The notes: generated by a model from the letters alone, not told the origin. A stretch of DNA of 64,000 bases from Agromyces badenianii (GCF_003070885.1 NZ_CP028913.1:2790001-2854000), one strand, 5' to 3'; counted from the stretch's first letter, positions 36,581 through 48,632 are shown. Made by a program: numbers and translations.

Positions 36581-36985
36581 ATGACGGACACCGACCGGAA
36601 CATCGATGACGCCAAGGACGCCGCACAGGACGCGGCGAACCGAGCGGCCGAGACGACTCGCGACACCGCGAAGCGAATGACCGACATCGCGGCGGACGGC
36701 GCGCGAGACGTGAAGTCCGCCGGCGAGCGATTCGGAGACACGGCGGCACAGTCCGCCGGGCAGGCTGCCGCCGGGTTCCGCGACCTGAAGGGCACGGCCG
36801 GCGGCGCAGCCGACGCGGTCGGGGGGCAGGCGAGCGCCGCCCTCTCGAGCGCGAAGGAGATCGCCGACGACGGCGTGAGCTATGTCAAGGCGAAGTATCG
36901 GGAGAACCCGGGCCTCGTCATCGCCGTCGGCGCTGCGGCGCTCGTCGGCATCAGCTTGGTGGTCAAGGCCATCTCGCGCCGCTGA
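36581..36985 (+). CDS. DUF883/ElaB-like membrane-anchored helical protein
   Basis: A 134-residue protein: residues 1-100 form an Ala/Lys/Asp-rich amphipathic helix with quasi-repeats (DAAQDAANRAAE, TRDTAKRMTD, ERFGDTAAQSAG), followed by one C-terminal membrane helix (GLVIAVGAAALVGISLVV) and a KAISRR end. This layout resembles ElaB/YqjD and DUF883 proteins, which can tether ribosomes to the membrane in stationary phase. The second of two tandem ATGs is chosen for better spacing to AAGGGAG. A TACGAT -10 lies about 30 bases upstream. Confidence 0.7.
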   Translation: MTDTDRNIDDAKDAAQDAANRAAETTRDTAKRMTDIAADGARDVKSAGERFGDTAAQSAGQAAAGFRDLKGTAGGAADAVGGQASAALSSAKEIADDGVSYVKAKYRENPGLVIAVGAAALVGISLVVKAISRR

Positions 36986-37151
36986 CGGCCAGATCTGCCG
37001 AATACGGACGAAGGACGACCCGGCCGCCGACGACGCGGCCGGGTCGTTCGCCCGTAGACCCGATGCGCACCGTCGGCCACGGATGTCCCGCCGCCACGGC
37101 CGCCCGGTAGAATCGAGGCATCCACCTCCCCACACCGGACGGAGAACCTCG

Positions 37152-37484
37152 GTGCCCACCATCGTCGTCGACGTGATGCCCAAAGCCGAACTGCTCGACC
37201 CCCAGGGGAAGGCCGTCGCCGGCGCCCTCGCCCGCACCGGTCGCACCGGGTTCAGCGGCGTGCGCATCGGCAAGCGATTCGAACTCACCGTCGACGGTCC
37301 CATCGACGACGCCCTCAAGGCGAGCGTCAAGGAGATCGCCGAGGAGATCCTCTCGAACGGCGTCATCGAAGACGTCGTGGGCATCCACTACGAGGTGACG
37401 AACGCGGAGCTCGCCGAAGAGGCGTCCGAAGCGGCATCCGTCACCGACGACGGCTTCGGCGCTCCCGCCGGCGAGACCCACTGA
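37152..37484 (+). CDS. purS: phosphoribosylformylglycinamidine synthase subunit PurS
   Basis: A 110-residue subunit that bridges PurQ and PurL in FGAM synthetase. It has the family pattern [20 protein letters not shown] and VRIGKRFEL, plus an additional acidic/Ala tail of about 25 residues beyond the ~80-residue norm. The GTG start has GGAG ten bases upstream, and TAGAAT (about 37108) is a likely -10. purQ follows 17 bases after its stop. Confidence 0.95.
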   Translation: MPTIVVDVMPKAELLDPQGKAVAGALARTGRTGFSGVRIGKRFELTVDGPIDDALKASVKEIAEEILSNGVIEDVVGIHYEVTNAELAEEASEAASVTDDGFGAPAGETH

Positions 37485-37501
37485 GGCCCGGGGGCGATCG
37501 C

Positions 37502-38200
<699 letters not shown>

Positions 38201-38213
38201 CCCCCGACACGAG

Positions 38214-38253
38214 AACAGGAACGGGCGGCCCGGTCGGGCCGCCCGTTCCTGTT
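38214..38253 (+). terminator. strong intrinsic terminator after purQ
   Basis: An 18-bp perfect stem (38214-38231 with 38236-38253, arm centre GGGCGGCCC) closed by the tetraloop GGTC and followed by TTCC. It is the best rho-independent-type terminator in the window. Confidence 0.9.
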
Positions 38254-38312
38254 TCCGTGGCCGAAACGGCGCGCCCTCCTGTACTGAGAACGCGCCGCTC
38301 AGGGAAAGACGA

Positions 38313-39773
38313 CTACGCCGCCACGCCCTCGCCCGCAGCCACCGCACGGAGCGTGGCGCCGAGGCCGGCGTCGACGTTCGTCCAGTACTGGAAGAAGCGC
38401 TCACGGATCTCGTCGACCGTGATCGCGGACGCCTGGCCGAGGAGCGTCGCGATGAGGCGCGCCCGCGCCTCATCGTCGAACACCTCGCGGTACAGGGTGC
38501 CGGGCTGGCCGAAGTCGCTGTCGTCGGCACGCAGGGTGTACGCCGAGCGCACGAGCTCGCCGTCGCTCTCCCAACCGCCCTCGGCGGCCTTCTCGGCATC
38601 GGCGACGGGGCCGCCGAATGAGTTCGGCGCGTAGACCGGGGCGCTCGGTGCGTTGAAGTGGTGACGCTGCGCGCCGTCTTGCGAGTAGTTGGCGACGGGC
38701 GCCGCGTGCGGCGCGTTCACCGGAATCTGGTTGTAGTTCGTGCCCACCCGGTAGCGCTGCGCGTCGGGGTAGCTGAAGACGCGAGCCATGAGCATCTTGT
38801 CGGGGCTGATCGCGATGCCGGGCACCGTGTTGGCGGGCGAGAACGCCGCCTGCTCGATCTCGGCGAAGAAGTTCTGCGGGTTCCGGTCGAGGGTGAGCGT
38901 GCCGACCTTGACGAGCGGGTAGTCGGCGTGCGGCCACACCTTGGTGAGGTCGAACGGGTTGAACCGGTACGTCTTCGCGTCGTCGTAGGGCATGACCTGC
39001 ACGTGCAGGTCCCACTTCGGGTGGTTGCCGGCCTCGATCGCCTCGTGCAGGTCGCGGCGGTAGTAGTCGGCGTCGGCACCGGCGATGGCCTCGGCGGCGG
39101 CCGGGTCGAGGTGCAGGTCGCCCTGCTGGGTGCGGAAGTGGTACTTCACCCAGAACTTCTCGCCTGCGGCGTTGATCCACTGGTAGGTGTGCGAGCCGAA
39201 GCCGTGCATCTCGCGCCACGACTTCGGCAGGCCGCGGTCGCCCATGAGGTAGGTGACCTGGTGGGCCGACTCGGGCGAGAGGGTCCAGAAGTCCCACTGC
39301 ATGTCGGCGTCGCGAAGACCCGAGCCCGGGAGGCGCTTCTGCGAGTGGATGAAGTCGGGGAACTTGATCGCGTCGCGGATGAAGAAGACGGGCGTGTTGT
39401 TGCCGACGATGTCGTAGTTGCCCTCGGTCGTGTAGAACTTCACCGAGAAGCCGCGCACGTCGCGCCAGGTGTCGGGCGAACCCTGCTCGCCGGCGACGCT
39501 CGAGAAGCGCATCAGGGTCTCGACCGTCGAGCCGGGCTGGAACACCGCGGCGCGGGTGTACGCCGAGACATCCTCGGTCACCTCGAAGCGGCCGAACGCG
39601 CCGCCGCCCTTCGCGTGCACGATGCGCTCCGGAATCCGCTCGCGGTTGAACTGCGCGAGCTTCTCGACGAGGTAGCGGTCGTGGAGCACGGTTGCGCCGT
39701 CGGCGCCCACCGTGAGGGAGTGGGCGTCACTGGCGACCGGGGTACCGGTCTGCGTCGTGGTGGGTTCAGACAT
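38313..39773 (-). CDS. katA: haem catalase (monofunctional, clade with KatA)
   Basis: A 486-residue haem catalase destroying hydrogen peroxide. The active-site region reads [23 protein letters not shown], with the essential His in VVHA-type context, and the haem-ligand Tyr is in [23 protein letters not shown]. Length matches small-subunit catalases. GAAGGACGC lies before the ATG. A Fur-family gene lies directly upstream on the same strand. Confidence 0.95.
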   Translation of the reverse strand: MSEPTTTQTGTPVASDAHSLTVGADGATVLHDRYLVEKLAQFNRERIPERIVHAKGGGAFGRFEVTEDVSAYTRAAVFQPGSTVETLMRFSSVAGEQGSPDTWRDVRGFSVKFYTTEGNYDIVGNNTPVFFIRDAIKFPDFIHSQKRLPGSGLRDADMQWDFWTLSPESAHQVTYLMGDRGLPKSWREMHGFGSHTYQWINAAGEKFWVKYHFRTQQGDLHLDPAAAEAIAGADADYYRRDLHEAIEAGNHPKWDLHVQVMPYDDAKTYRFNPFDLTKVWPHADYPLVKVGTLTLDRNPQNFFAEIEQAAFSPANTVPGIAISPDKMLMARVFSYPDAQRYRVGTNYNQIPVNAPHAAPVANYSQDGAQRHHFNAPSAPVYAPNSFGGPVADAEKAAEGGWESDGELVRSAYTLRADDSDFGQPGTLYREVFDDEARARLIATLLGQASAITVDEIRERFFQYWTNVDAGLGATLRAVAAGEGVAA

Positions 39774-39881
39774 GCGTCCTTCTCTCTCTTCTTCTCTGGG
39801 GTCGCCGGCCATCGGTCGACGGGGCGTCGATAGGGAACGCCCGAGTTCGGGCGCGACGGCGCGAACCGACGCGGATGCGAA

Positions 39882-39902
39882 GCCGTCGGGCGATCCGACG
39901 GC
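39882..39902 (-). terminator. hairpin between the Fur-family gene and katA
   Basis: GCCGTCGG (39882-39889) pairs with CCGACGGC (39895-39902) around a five-base loop, just past the stop of the Fur-family gene. It may terminate or attenuate read-through into katA. Confidence 0.5.
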
Positions 39903-39907
39903 GGGAC

Positions 39908-40357
39908 TCAGCTCAGCTCACTGCGCGCGCTGCACTCGGGGCAGAGCCCCCAGAAGGTGACCTCCGCCGTGTCGATGCGGAACCCGTGGGTCTCGCTCGG
40001 CGTCAGGCACGCGGCCTCGCCGACGACGCAGCCCACGTCGAAGACGGTGTTGCAGCTCGTGCACACGAGGTGGTGATGGTTGTCGCCGGTGCGCGTCTCG
40101 TACAGCGCGGGCGAGCCGGCCGGCTCGATCTTGCGGAGCAGACCCGCCTCGGCCAGTGCGCCGAGCACCCCGTAGACGGCCTGCCGCGACGTGCTCGGCA
40201 GGATCGCGGCGACGCGCGTGTGCACGTCGTCGGCGTCGAGGTGCTCGCCCGGGCGGAAGACGTCGAAGACCGCGAGGCGCGACTCGGTGACCTTGAGGCC
40301 CGCGCCGCGAAGCCGGGCCGACGCCTGTTGGCGTTCGTCGGTGGCGCTCGAGGTCAT
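39908..40357 (-). CDS. Fur-family regulator (FurA/PerR-like) upstream of katA
   Basis: A 149-residue metal-dependent repressor. The winged helix (about residues 15-85) includes [19 protein letters not shown]; metal sites are suggested by [11 protein letters not shown] and the C-terminal CPEC pair, with CTSC/CPEC forming a structural Zn site. Its place directly before a catalase argues for a peroxide-sensing FurA/PerR/CatR role rather than iron uptake. The promoter is nearly consensus and overlapped by a perfect dyad, predicting autorepression. Confidence 0.88.
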   Translation of the reverse strand: MTSSATDERQQASARLRGAGLKVTESRLAVFDVFRPGEHLDADDVHTRVAAILPSTSRQAVYGVLGALAEAGLLRKIEPAGSPALYETRTGDNHHHLVCTSCNTVFDVGCVVGEAACLTPSETHGFRIDTAEVTFWGLCPECSARSELS

Positions 40358-40397
40358 GACTCGAGCCTATCGGTTGTTTTGAATCTGTCAAAACAAC
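40358..40397 (-). promoter_or_regulatory. leaderless promoter overlapped by a Fur/PerR-type dyad
   Basis: On the minus strand TTGACA (40391-40386), a 16-base spacer, TAGGCT (40369-40364) and six bases lead straight into the ATG at 40357. GTTGTTTTGA (40373-40382) and TCAAAACAAC (40388-40397) form a perfect 10-bp inverted repeat with a five-base centre across the -35 and spacer. The arrangement is a textbook repressor site for the Fur-family protein. Confidence 0.82.
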
Positions 40398-40420
40398 TTG
40401 GCGGTGCCGGCTCGGGCACT

Positions 40421-40485
40421 CGGGCGCCGCACCCGGGCACCGCACGCGGGCACCGCACGCGGGCACCGCACGCGGGCGCCGCACT
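40421..40485. repeat. 13-bp tandem repeat
   Basis: Three near-exact copies of CGGGCACCGCACG with degenerate copies on each side lie between the Fur-family promoter and the next gene. No protein is supported. It ends just before a TAGGCT -10 box (40495-40500) for the DNA repair gene. Confidence 0.8.
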
Positions 40486-40537
40486 CGCCCGACGTAGGCT
40501 GTGAGCGAGCACGCACCGCGGAGCAGAGGAGATCGTC

Positions 40538-41242
40538 GTGGCGACGCTTTCGGCAAGCCAGGTCACCGTCACCGTCGGCGAGGTCATGGCCGACCTCGCC
40601 GCCCTCGAAGACCCGAAGATGCGCGCGGTGAACGAGCGCCACGGCGACGACCACGGCGTCAACCTCACCAAGCTGCGCGCGGTGGCGAAACGCCTGGGAA
40701 CCCAGCCCGACCTCGCCGATCGCCTCTGGGCCACGGGCGACACTCCAGCCCGTCTCGTCGCGATCCTGATCTGCCGCCCCAAGGCGTACCGCGCGTCAGA
40801 GCTCGACGCCATGCTCCGCGACACGCGCGTGCCCAAGGTGCACGACTGGCTCGTCAACTACGTCGTGAAGAAGAGCCCGCACGCCGAAGAGCTCCGCTCC
40901 CTGTGGTTCGACGACCCCGACGCGGTCGTCGCCAGCGCCGGGTGGGCGCTGACCACCGCCCGTGTGGCGAAGTCGCCCGAGGGTCTCGACCTGCCCGGGC
41001 TGCTCGATCTCATCGAGACGCACATGAAAGACGCGCCCGATCGCCTGCAGTGGGCCATGAACGAGTGCCTCGCGAACATCGGCATCCACCACCCCGAGCT
41101 CCGCGCCCGCGCGGTCAGCATCGGCGAGCGGCTCGAAGTGCTCAAGGACTACCCCACACCGCCCAATTGCACCTCGCCGTACGCGCCGATCTGGATCACC
41201 GAGATCGTGCGCCGCCGGGCCGCCGGGCAGCCCGGCAGCTGA
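40538..41242 (+). CDS. DNA alkylation repair protein (AlkD-like HEAT repeat)
   Basis: A 234-residue all-helical protein of the AlkC/AlkD-type DNA alkylation repair superfamily, with features such as HGDDHGVNLTKLRAVAKRLG and WALTTARVAKSPEGLDL. AlkD glycosylases remove bulky alkylated bases; the catalytic Asp/Trp set cannot be verified by eye, so this may be a structural homologue. The GTG at 40538 has GAGGAG upstream. Confidence 0.75.
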   Translation: MATLSASQVTVTVGEVMADLAALEDPKMRAVNERHGDDHGVNLTKLRAVAKRLGTQPDLADRLWATGDTPARLVAILICRPKAYRASELDAMLRDTRVPKVHDWLVNYVVKKSPHAEELRSLWFDDPDAVVASAGWALTTARVAKSPEGLDLPGLLDLIETHMKDAPDRLQWAMNECLANIGIHHPELRARAVSIGERLEVLKDYPTPPNCTSPYAPIWITEIVRRRAAGQPGS

Positions 41243-41251
41243 CCGAGCCGC

Positions 41252-41566
41252 TCAGCGGTCGGTGCGGCGCTCCAGCGGTTCGGGCAGCACCCAGCGCTTC
41301 GGGCGCTCCGCGTCGACGGGCTGCGAACGACCGCGGAGGTAGAACATCACGAGGGATGCCGCGATGAGCGCCGTGCCGAGCGGGATGACGAGCGTGTTCA
41401 GCAGATCGAGCGCCAAGAGCCAGAAGTACAGCACGGTCTGGCCCGGTTCGGTGTTGAGCCAGGCGCTCGAGTAGAGCCCCGGCTGCACGAACGTGGCCAG
41501 TACGCCGCCGGCGAGCGCGAGCGCGATGCCCCACCAGAGCGTGATCTTCGGCATGCTGTCCCGCAT
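41252..41566 (-). CDS. small two-helix membrane protein
   Basis: A 104-residue protein with hydrophobic helices at about residues 8-32 and 45-78 and a basic C-terminus (MFYLRGRSQP...). I recognise no family. A strong GAGGAGG ribosome site precedes the ATG at 41566. It converges on the AlkD-like gene. Confidence 0.65.
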   Translation of the reverse strand: MRDSMPKITLWWGIALALAGGVLATFVQPGLYSSAWLNTEPGQTVLYFWLLALDLLNTLVIPLGTALIAASLVMFYLRGRSQPVDAERPKRWVLPEPLERRTDR

Positions 41567-41670
41567 CGGACCTCCTCGTTCGGTGGCACACGCTACCAAG
41601 GATTGCCCGCGATGACCCGGATGCTCCGCGAGGCGGACGGGCCCCGCGGCATCCGCTCGGTCGCATCCGC

Positions 41671-42204
41671 TCAGTACTGCAGGAGCGAGAAGACCTCGTA
41701 TCGGTCGCCGAGCGCCTCGCGCCCGCCGAGGCCCTCGAGCTCGAGGGCGACGGAGATGCCGGCGACCTGCCAGCCGGCGCGCTCGACGAGACGAGCGGCG
41801 GCTCCGACCGTGCCTCCCGTGGCGAGCACGTCGTCGACGATGAGCACCCGCGAGCCCGGGGGCAGCTCCCCCTCGTGCACCTCGAGTGCGGCCGTGCCGT
41901 ACTCGAGGGCGTAGTCCTCGCGCAGCACCGCACGCGGCAGCTTGCCCGCCTTGCGCACCGTCAAGACGCCCGCGCCGCAGATCGCCGACGCCGCGCCGGC
42001 GATGAGGAACCCGCGCGCCTCGACCCCGCCGATGACGTCGAACCGGCCGGCGAACGGCTCGGTCAGCGAGGTGCCGAGCGCGTGCAGCGCCGGCCCGCTG
42101 GCGAAGACCGGGGTCAGGTCGCGGAACGTCACGCCGGGTTCGGGAAAATCGGGGATCGACGCGATGAGGCTCGAGACGAGCTCGCGTGCAGACTGCTCGG
42201 TCAC
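41671..42204 (-). CDS. apt: adenine phosphoribosyltransferase
   Basis: A 177-residue salvage enzyme making AMP from adenine and PRPP. The PRPP loop is VLIVDDVLATGGT, and FPEPGVTFRDLTPVF and VRKAGKLP are characteristic. The GTG start lies six bases after TAGCCT (42216-42211, minus strand), so it is leaderless. It complements the de novo purine genes nearby. Confidence 0.95.
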   Translation of the reverse strand: MTEQSARELVSSLIASIPDFPEPGVTFRDLTPVFASGPALHALGTSLTEPFAGRFDVIGGVEARGFLIAGAASAICGAGVLTVRKAGKLPRAVLREDYALEYGTAALEVHEGELPPGSRVLIVDDVLATGGTVGAAARLVERAGWQVAGISVALELEGLGGREALGDRYEVFSLLQY

Positions 42205-42357
42205 CGGCCAAGGCTATCGCGCGGCGGCTGGGCGACCGCGGGGAGCGCCGAGCCACCGCCATCGCCGCCACCACCACCACCACCGATCAACCGTTCGTAC
42301 GATGGCACGCTCAGCCGGGCCTGACAGCATGGAAGCATCCCGAACTCTGGAGCACCC

Positions 42358-42819
42358 GTGTCACCGAAACGCCTGTACCGCACCCTCGCCCTCGCCGAGG
42401 CCGTCACGTGGACCATCCTCATCGTCGCGATGATCCTGAAGTACGCAGCGGGGGTCGAATGGGCGGTGCTGGTCGGCGGCTCGATCCACGGGTTCGTCTT
42501 CCTGTCGTACGCGCTCACGGCCGTGATCGTCGGCGTCAACCAGCGCTGGAACCTCGGCCGCATCGCGTTCGCCGTGCTCACCGCGATCGTGCCCTACGCG
42601 ACCATCCCGTTCGAGCTGTGGCTCGTGCGAAAGGGCCACCTCGAGGGCGATTGGCGCCGCGAGAAGACCGACCACCCGGCCGACGGCAACTGGGTCAACG
42701 CCCTGCTGCGCTGGTTCCTCGCCCGCCCCGTGCTGCTCGTCTCGCTCGCGGTCGTCGGCATCGCCGTCGTCTTCGCGAGCCTGCTCGTGATCGGCCCGCC
42801 CGGGGGCCGCGAGGCCTGA
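42358..42819 (+). CDS. DUF3817 membrane protein
   Basis: A 153-residue integral membrane protein with three hydrophobic segments in the DUF3817 region (LAEAVTWTILIVAMILKY, HGFVFLSYALTAVIV, FAVLTAIVPYATIPFELWLV) and one more at the C-terminus. Function unknown. The GTG start has GGAG about eight bases upstream. Confidence 0.82.
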   Translation: MSPKRLYRTLALAEAVTWTILIVAMILKYAAGVEWAVLVGGSIHGFVFLSYALTAVIVGVNQRWNLGRIAFAVLTAIVPYATIPFELWLVRKGHLEGDWRREKTDHPADGNWVNALLRWFLARPVLLVSLAVVGIAVVFASLLVIGPPGGREA

Positions 42820-42827
42820 CGACGAGC

Positions 42828-42843
42828 GGATGCCGCGGCATCC
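42828..42843 (+). repeat. intergenic copy of the 16-bp palindrome GGATGCCGCGGCATCC
   Basis: An exact copy of the palindrome lies nine bases after the DUF3817 stop and before the promoter of the next gene. It can form an eight-base-pair hairpin in either direction and is one of four exact copies in the window. Confidence 0.85.
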
Positions 42844-42910
42844 ACTCGCCCGCCCGGCCCTGCGGCCCGAATTCGGCGCCGCCGTCGCCCGACCGGCGCA
42901 GAATGGTGGC

Positions 42911-43726
42911 ATGCCCATCCTCAACAAGGACATGTCGGTCTGCATCTCGCTCGCGGGCCGGCCCTCGAACCTCGGCACGCGATTCCACAACTTCCTCTAC
43001 GACGAGCTCGGCCTGAACTTCATCTACAAGGCGTTCACGACCGATGACATCGAGGGCGCCGTGCGCGGCATCCGTGCGCTCGGAATCCGCGGATGCTCCG
43101 TGTCGATGCCCTTCAAAGAGGCCGTGATCCCCCTCGTCGACGTCGTCGAGCCCTCGGCCGCGGCGATCGAATCGGTCAACACGATCGTGAACGACCACGG
43201 TGTGCTCACCGCCTCGAACACCGATTACGAGGCGATCGCGCAGCTCATCGCCGAGCACGGCATCGACCCCGCCCAGCGCGTGCTCGTCCGCGGATCGGGC
43301 GGCATGGCGAAGGCCGTCGTCGCGGCGTTCCGCGGAGCGGGATTCGCCGACGTCACCGTGCTCGCACGCAACGCGTCGCTCGGCCCGGCCCTCGCCGAGC
43401 AGTACGGCTACGCCTGGACCCCGACCGACCCCGCGCCGGGTGCCGACGTCATCGTGAACGTCACCCCGCTCGGCATGCAGGGGGCGGATGCCTCGGCGCT
43501 GGCGTTCTCCGACGAGCACGTCGCCGCGGCATCCGTCGTCTTCGACGTCGTCGCGTTCCCCGCGGAGACGCCGCTCGTCTCCGCCGCTCGCGCCGCAGGC
43601 AAGCTCGTGATCAGCGGTGCCGAGGTGCACGCGATGCAGGCCGCGGCGCAGTTCGAGCGGTACACGGGCGTGCCGCTCACCCGCGATCAGGTCGAGCGCG
43701 CCGCCGCGTTCTCGCGGGTGGAGTAG
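42911..43726 (+). CDS. shikimate dehydrogenase-like oxidoreductase
   Basis: A 271-residue NAD(P)-dependent enzyme of the shikimate/quinate dehydrogenase family. The catalytic Lys is in VSMPFKEAV (K69) and the Asp in SNTDYEA (D105); the nucleotide-binding turn reads VRGSGGMAKAV. The N-terminus (SVCISLAGRPSNLGTRFHN) departs from the canonical AroE substrate SxS region, so it may be a paralogue acting on another compound. CAGAAT is six bases before the ATG, giving a leaderless start. It converges with the next gene at nine bases. Confidence 0.82.
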   Translation: MPILNKDMSVCISLAGRPSNLGTRFHNFLYDELGLNFIYKAFTTDDIEGAVRGIRALGIRGCSVSMPFKEAVIPLVDVVEPSAAAIESVNTIVNDHGVLTASNTDYEAIAQLIAEHGIDPAQRVLVRGSGGMAKAVVAAFRGAGFADVTVLARNASLGPALAEQYGYAWTPTDPAPGADVIVNVTPLGMQGADASALAFSDEHVAAASVVFDVVAFPAETPLVSAARAAGKLVISGAEVHAMQAAAQFERYTGVPLTRDQVERAAAFSRVE

Positions 43727-43735
43727 CCCGACGGA

Positions 43736-44959
43736 TCAGCGCCGCACGCGGTTGACGAGCGCGGTCCAGACGAGCGCGGCGGTCGAGCAGACGAGCAGCG
43801 CCACGAAGACCCAGGGCAGTCCGCCGAGCCCGATCACGCTGTAGAGCACGGCACCGAGCAGCGCACCGCCGCCGATTCCGGTGTTGAACGCGGTCGTGTA
43901 GAAGGATGCCGCGGCGTCACGGATGCGCGCCGAAGCCGAGTGCAGCAGCCGGGTGTTGAGCATCGGCGGGAGCGCCCCGAACGCGGTGCCCCACAGCAGG
44001 AAGCACGCGATGCCGACTCCCGGCACCTGCGGGAACAGGGCGAGCCCCGCGACGCCGAGCGCCGTCGCGATGAGCGCGACCGCGAGTCCGACGGTGGGGC
44101 GACGGCCGAGCAGTGTGCCGGCGAGCAGCAGGCCGACCGCGCCGGCGATGCCGTAGGCGAGCAGCATCGGGCTGATCGCACTCGGCGCCATGCCCATGAC
44201 GTCGGTGATGAACGGCGCGACGTAGGTGTAGAACGTGTACGCGCCGACCATCGTCACCGCCGTGATCAGGCACACGACGAGCACCGGCACGAAGGTGGCG
44301 TCGCCGCGCAGCCGGAGCGGTGCGGCATCCGCCTCACCGGCGTGGTGGCGCACCGGAGGCAGGAACCGCCACACGAGCAACGCGCCGAGCAGGGTCAGCG
44401 CGCCGATGCCCGCGAATGCGAGTCGCCAGCCGAAGGCCTGGCCGAGCGCGGTGCCGAGCGGCACGCCGAGCACGAAGGCGAGCGAACCGCCGGCGACGCT
44501 GATCGAGACGGCGCGGGCGAGCTGCTCCTTCGGCACGAGGTGGCCGGCGTAGGCACCGACCACCGACCAGAAGAGGCCGTGCGCCGCGCCGCCGAGGATG
44601 CGGGTCGCGAGCACCGTGCCGTAGTTCGGCGCCAGCGCCGTGAGCACGCAGCTGACCGCCAGCACGGCGAGCGTGATGACGATGAGCGTGCGCCTCGGCA
44701 CGCGCTTGGTGAGGCTCGCGAGCGGCACCGTGAGCACCACGACGGTCGCCGCGAAGACCGTGACGAGCAGGCCGATGAGCGGCTCGCCGACCTGGAGCTC
44801 GCGGCTCATGTCGGGCAGGAGGCCGGTGGGGATCATCTCGATCGTGACCGAGAGGAACACCGCGGCGGCGAGCACGAGCAAGCCGAGCCACGGGAACGGT
44901 GGCGCGACCGTGGGTGTGGAGGCGGAAGAAGTGGAATCGACGGGAGTTGACGGCGTCAT
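43736..44959 (-). CDS. MFS transporter, DHA1 family
   Basis: A 407-residue permease with twelve hydrophobic helices. The loop between helices 2 and 3 reads SLTKRVPRRTLIV, and the start FLSVTIEMIPTGLLPDMSRELQV is typical of the AraJ/NepI/YdhP group that exports sugars, nucleosides or drugs. A small Ser/Thr/Pro-rich cytosolic N-terminus precedes helix 1. The substrate is not predictable. Confidence 0.85.
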   Translation of the reverse strand: MTPSTPVDSTSSASTPTVAPPFPWLGLLVLAAAVFLSVTIEMIPTGLLPDMSRELQVGEPLIGLLVTVFAATVVVLTVPLASLTKRVPRRTLIVITLAVLAVSCVLTALAPNYGTVLATRILGGAAHGLFWSVVGAYAGHLVPKEQLARAVSISVAGGSLAFVLGVPLGTALGQAFGWRLAFAGIGALTLLGALLVWRFLPPVRHHAGEADAAPLRLRGDATFVPVLVVCLITAVTMVGAYTFYTYVAPFITDVMGMAPSAISPMLLAYGIAGAVGLLLAGTLLGRRPTVGLAVALIATALGVAGLALFPQVPGVGIACFLLWGTAFGALPPMLNTRLLHSASARIRDAAASFYTTAFNTGIGGGALLGAVLYSVIGLGGLPWVFVALLVCSTAALVWTALVNRVRR

Positions 44960-45390
44960 GGAGTACCTGAGCGAAGGGCGTTCCCCGCGGGCGCGGGGCG
45001 GGGCTCCGCGAGCGCTACGGCGGGTCGACTGCGCGCTGATGTGCGCGCCCAGGGCCGCCGGGAATGCGACGACCACTCGACAGTCTACCGAATGTCCATC
45101 TTCGCCGGGCGTGGGAGGCAACGAGTCGCGTGGGAGGCAGCCAGTCGCGGGGGAGGCAACGGATCCCGTGGAGGCAACGAGTCGCGTGGGAGGCAACGGA
45201 TCCGTTGCCTCCGACGGGATTCGTTGCCTCCGACGTGAGGGTCGCGCGCAGGTCGCGCGTGCGGGTCGCGCGCGGGTCCGCGCGCGGGTCGCGCGCGGAG
45301 AGAGGTGCGCCGCGGCGGCCGGTAGACTTCTCGGGTCAGGCATCCGCCCCGCGGCATCCGCTCGCCGCCGTTCTCTGGAGCTCGCCACTC
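44960..45390. other. divergent region between MFS gene and purL
   Basis: About 430 bases without a supported gene. It contains the GGAGGCAACG repeat cluster (45111-45240), then CGCGCGGGTCG-type simple repeats (about 45240-45302), then a TAGACT -10 (45325-45330) and two GCATCC motifs in the purL leader. Confidence 0.65.
45111..45240. repeat. GGAGGCAACG repeat cluster with palindromic core
   Basis: At least five forward copies of GGGAGGCAAC or close variants, spaced about 18-20 bases apart, are followed by two inverted copies (GTTGCCTCC). The last forward and first inverted copies form a perfect 24-bp palindrome at 45189-45212 centred on GGATCC. The core equals that at 13202-13225. Confidence 0.85.
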
Positions 45391-47724
<2,334 letters not shown>

Positions 47725-47772
47725 CGAGCGGCGTCTGACGAGCCGGGCCCTGAGCGAGCGGATGCTGCGCCG

Positions 47773-48273
47773 ATGACCGATCCCGACGGAACCTCGTACA
47801 CCGAGGCGTACGCCGCGTCGCACGGCAGGTTCGCGGTCATCCCGGCCGCCTACGTGGTGCTCCTGAGGGGCGACGAGGTGCTGCTGCAGCTCCGCCGCGG
47901 CACGGGCTACTTCGACGAGTACTGGGCGTGCGGCGCCGCGGGACACGTGGAGCAGGGCGAATCCCTGCTGGCGGCCGCGGTGCGCGAGGCCCGCGAAGAG
48001 CTCGGGGTCGAGCTCGACGAGTCGGCTCTCACTGTGCTGACCGTCATGCACCGCACCGGGGGCGCCCCGCACCTGGCGATCGAGGAGCGCATCGACGTGT
48101 TCTTCAGCGCGACCGAGTGGCGGGGCGATCCCCGGCCGATGGAGGACAAGGCGGCCGAGCTCGGCTGGTTCGCGCTCGACGCGCTGCCCGACCCGGTCGT
48201 GCCGCACGAACTCGCGGTGCTCGAGGCGTTGCGCGACGGCCGGCTCGGGCCGATCACGCCCTACGGATTCTGA
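47773..48273 (+). CDS. NUDIX hydrolase
   Basis: A 166-residue hydrolase of nucleoside diphosphate-linked compounds. The full Nudix box is visible from GHVEQGESLLAAAVREAREELGV (about residues 57-79), with the REAREEL metal-binding glutamates. Substrate unknown. It follows purL by about 50 bases and may be in the same transcript. Confidence 0.88.
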   Translation: MTDPDGTSYTEAYAASHGRFAVIPAAYVVLLRGDEVLLQLRRGTGYFDEYWACGAAGHVEQGESLLAAAVREAREELGVELDESALTVLTVMHRTGGAPHLAIEERIDVFFSATEWRGDPRPMEDKAAELGWFALDALPDPVVPHELAVLEALRDGRLGPITPYGF

Positions 48274-48275
48274 TC

Positions 48276-48572
48276 GTGGCTCCCGAGTCGTCTCCGCTCG
48301 CCCTCATCTGGGTGCCGATCGCGGTGTTCGCGCTCGCGATCGTCGTCGGCGTCGTCGTGCGCTGGATCCGCGCGCCGCGCGGGGCGCGCTCGCGCTTGCG
48401 CCACGCCCTCGGTCCGATCATGAGTGCCGGCGAGACCTACCAGGAGCTGCACACCGGGCAGCGCGGCCTGCAGGACTCGATCATCGAGGCGGTGCAGGAG
48501 CAGGAGTCGCACGGCGCGGAACGCGGCACCGGCGACGACACACCCGACGCCACCCGCTACGCCGGGCGGTAG
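48276..48572 (+). CDS. small membrane-anchored hypothetical protein
   Basis: A 98-residue protein with one N-terminal membrane helix (ALIWVPIAVFALAIVVGVVV), a basic stretch, then a charged cytosolic part with YQELHTGQRGLQDSIIEAV. The GTG start is two bases after the NUDIX stop with no separate ribosome site, suggesting translational coupling. No known family. Confidence 0.55.
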   Translation: MAPESSPLALIWVPIAVFALAIVVGVVVRWIRAPRGARSRLRHALGPIMSAGETYQELHTGQRGLQDSIIEAVQEQESHGAERGTGDDTPDATRYAGR

Positions 48573-48632
48573 CCTGTCGACGACGGGCGCGGGGAGGCGA
48601 CGACGAGCGGGCTGAGCGAAGGGACCGAGACG

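Noticed and set aside
40421..40485. CRISPR array
   Set aside because: The tandem units are contiguous and 13 bp long without unique spacers, and no cas gene is present. The same holds for repeats at 6966-7085, 16483-16605 and 45111-45240.
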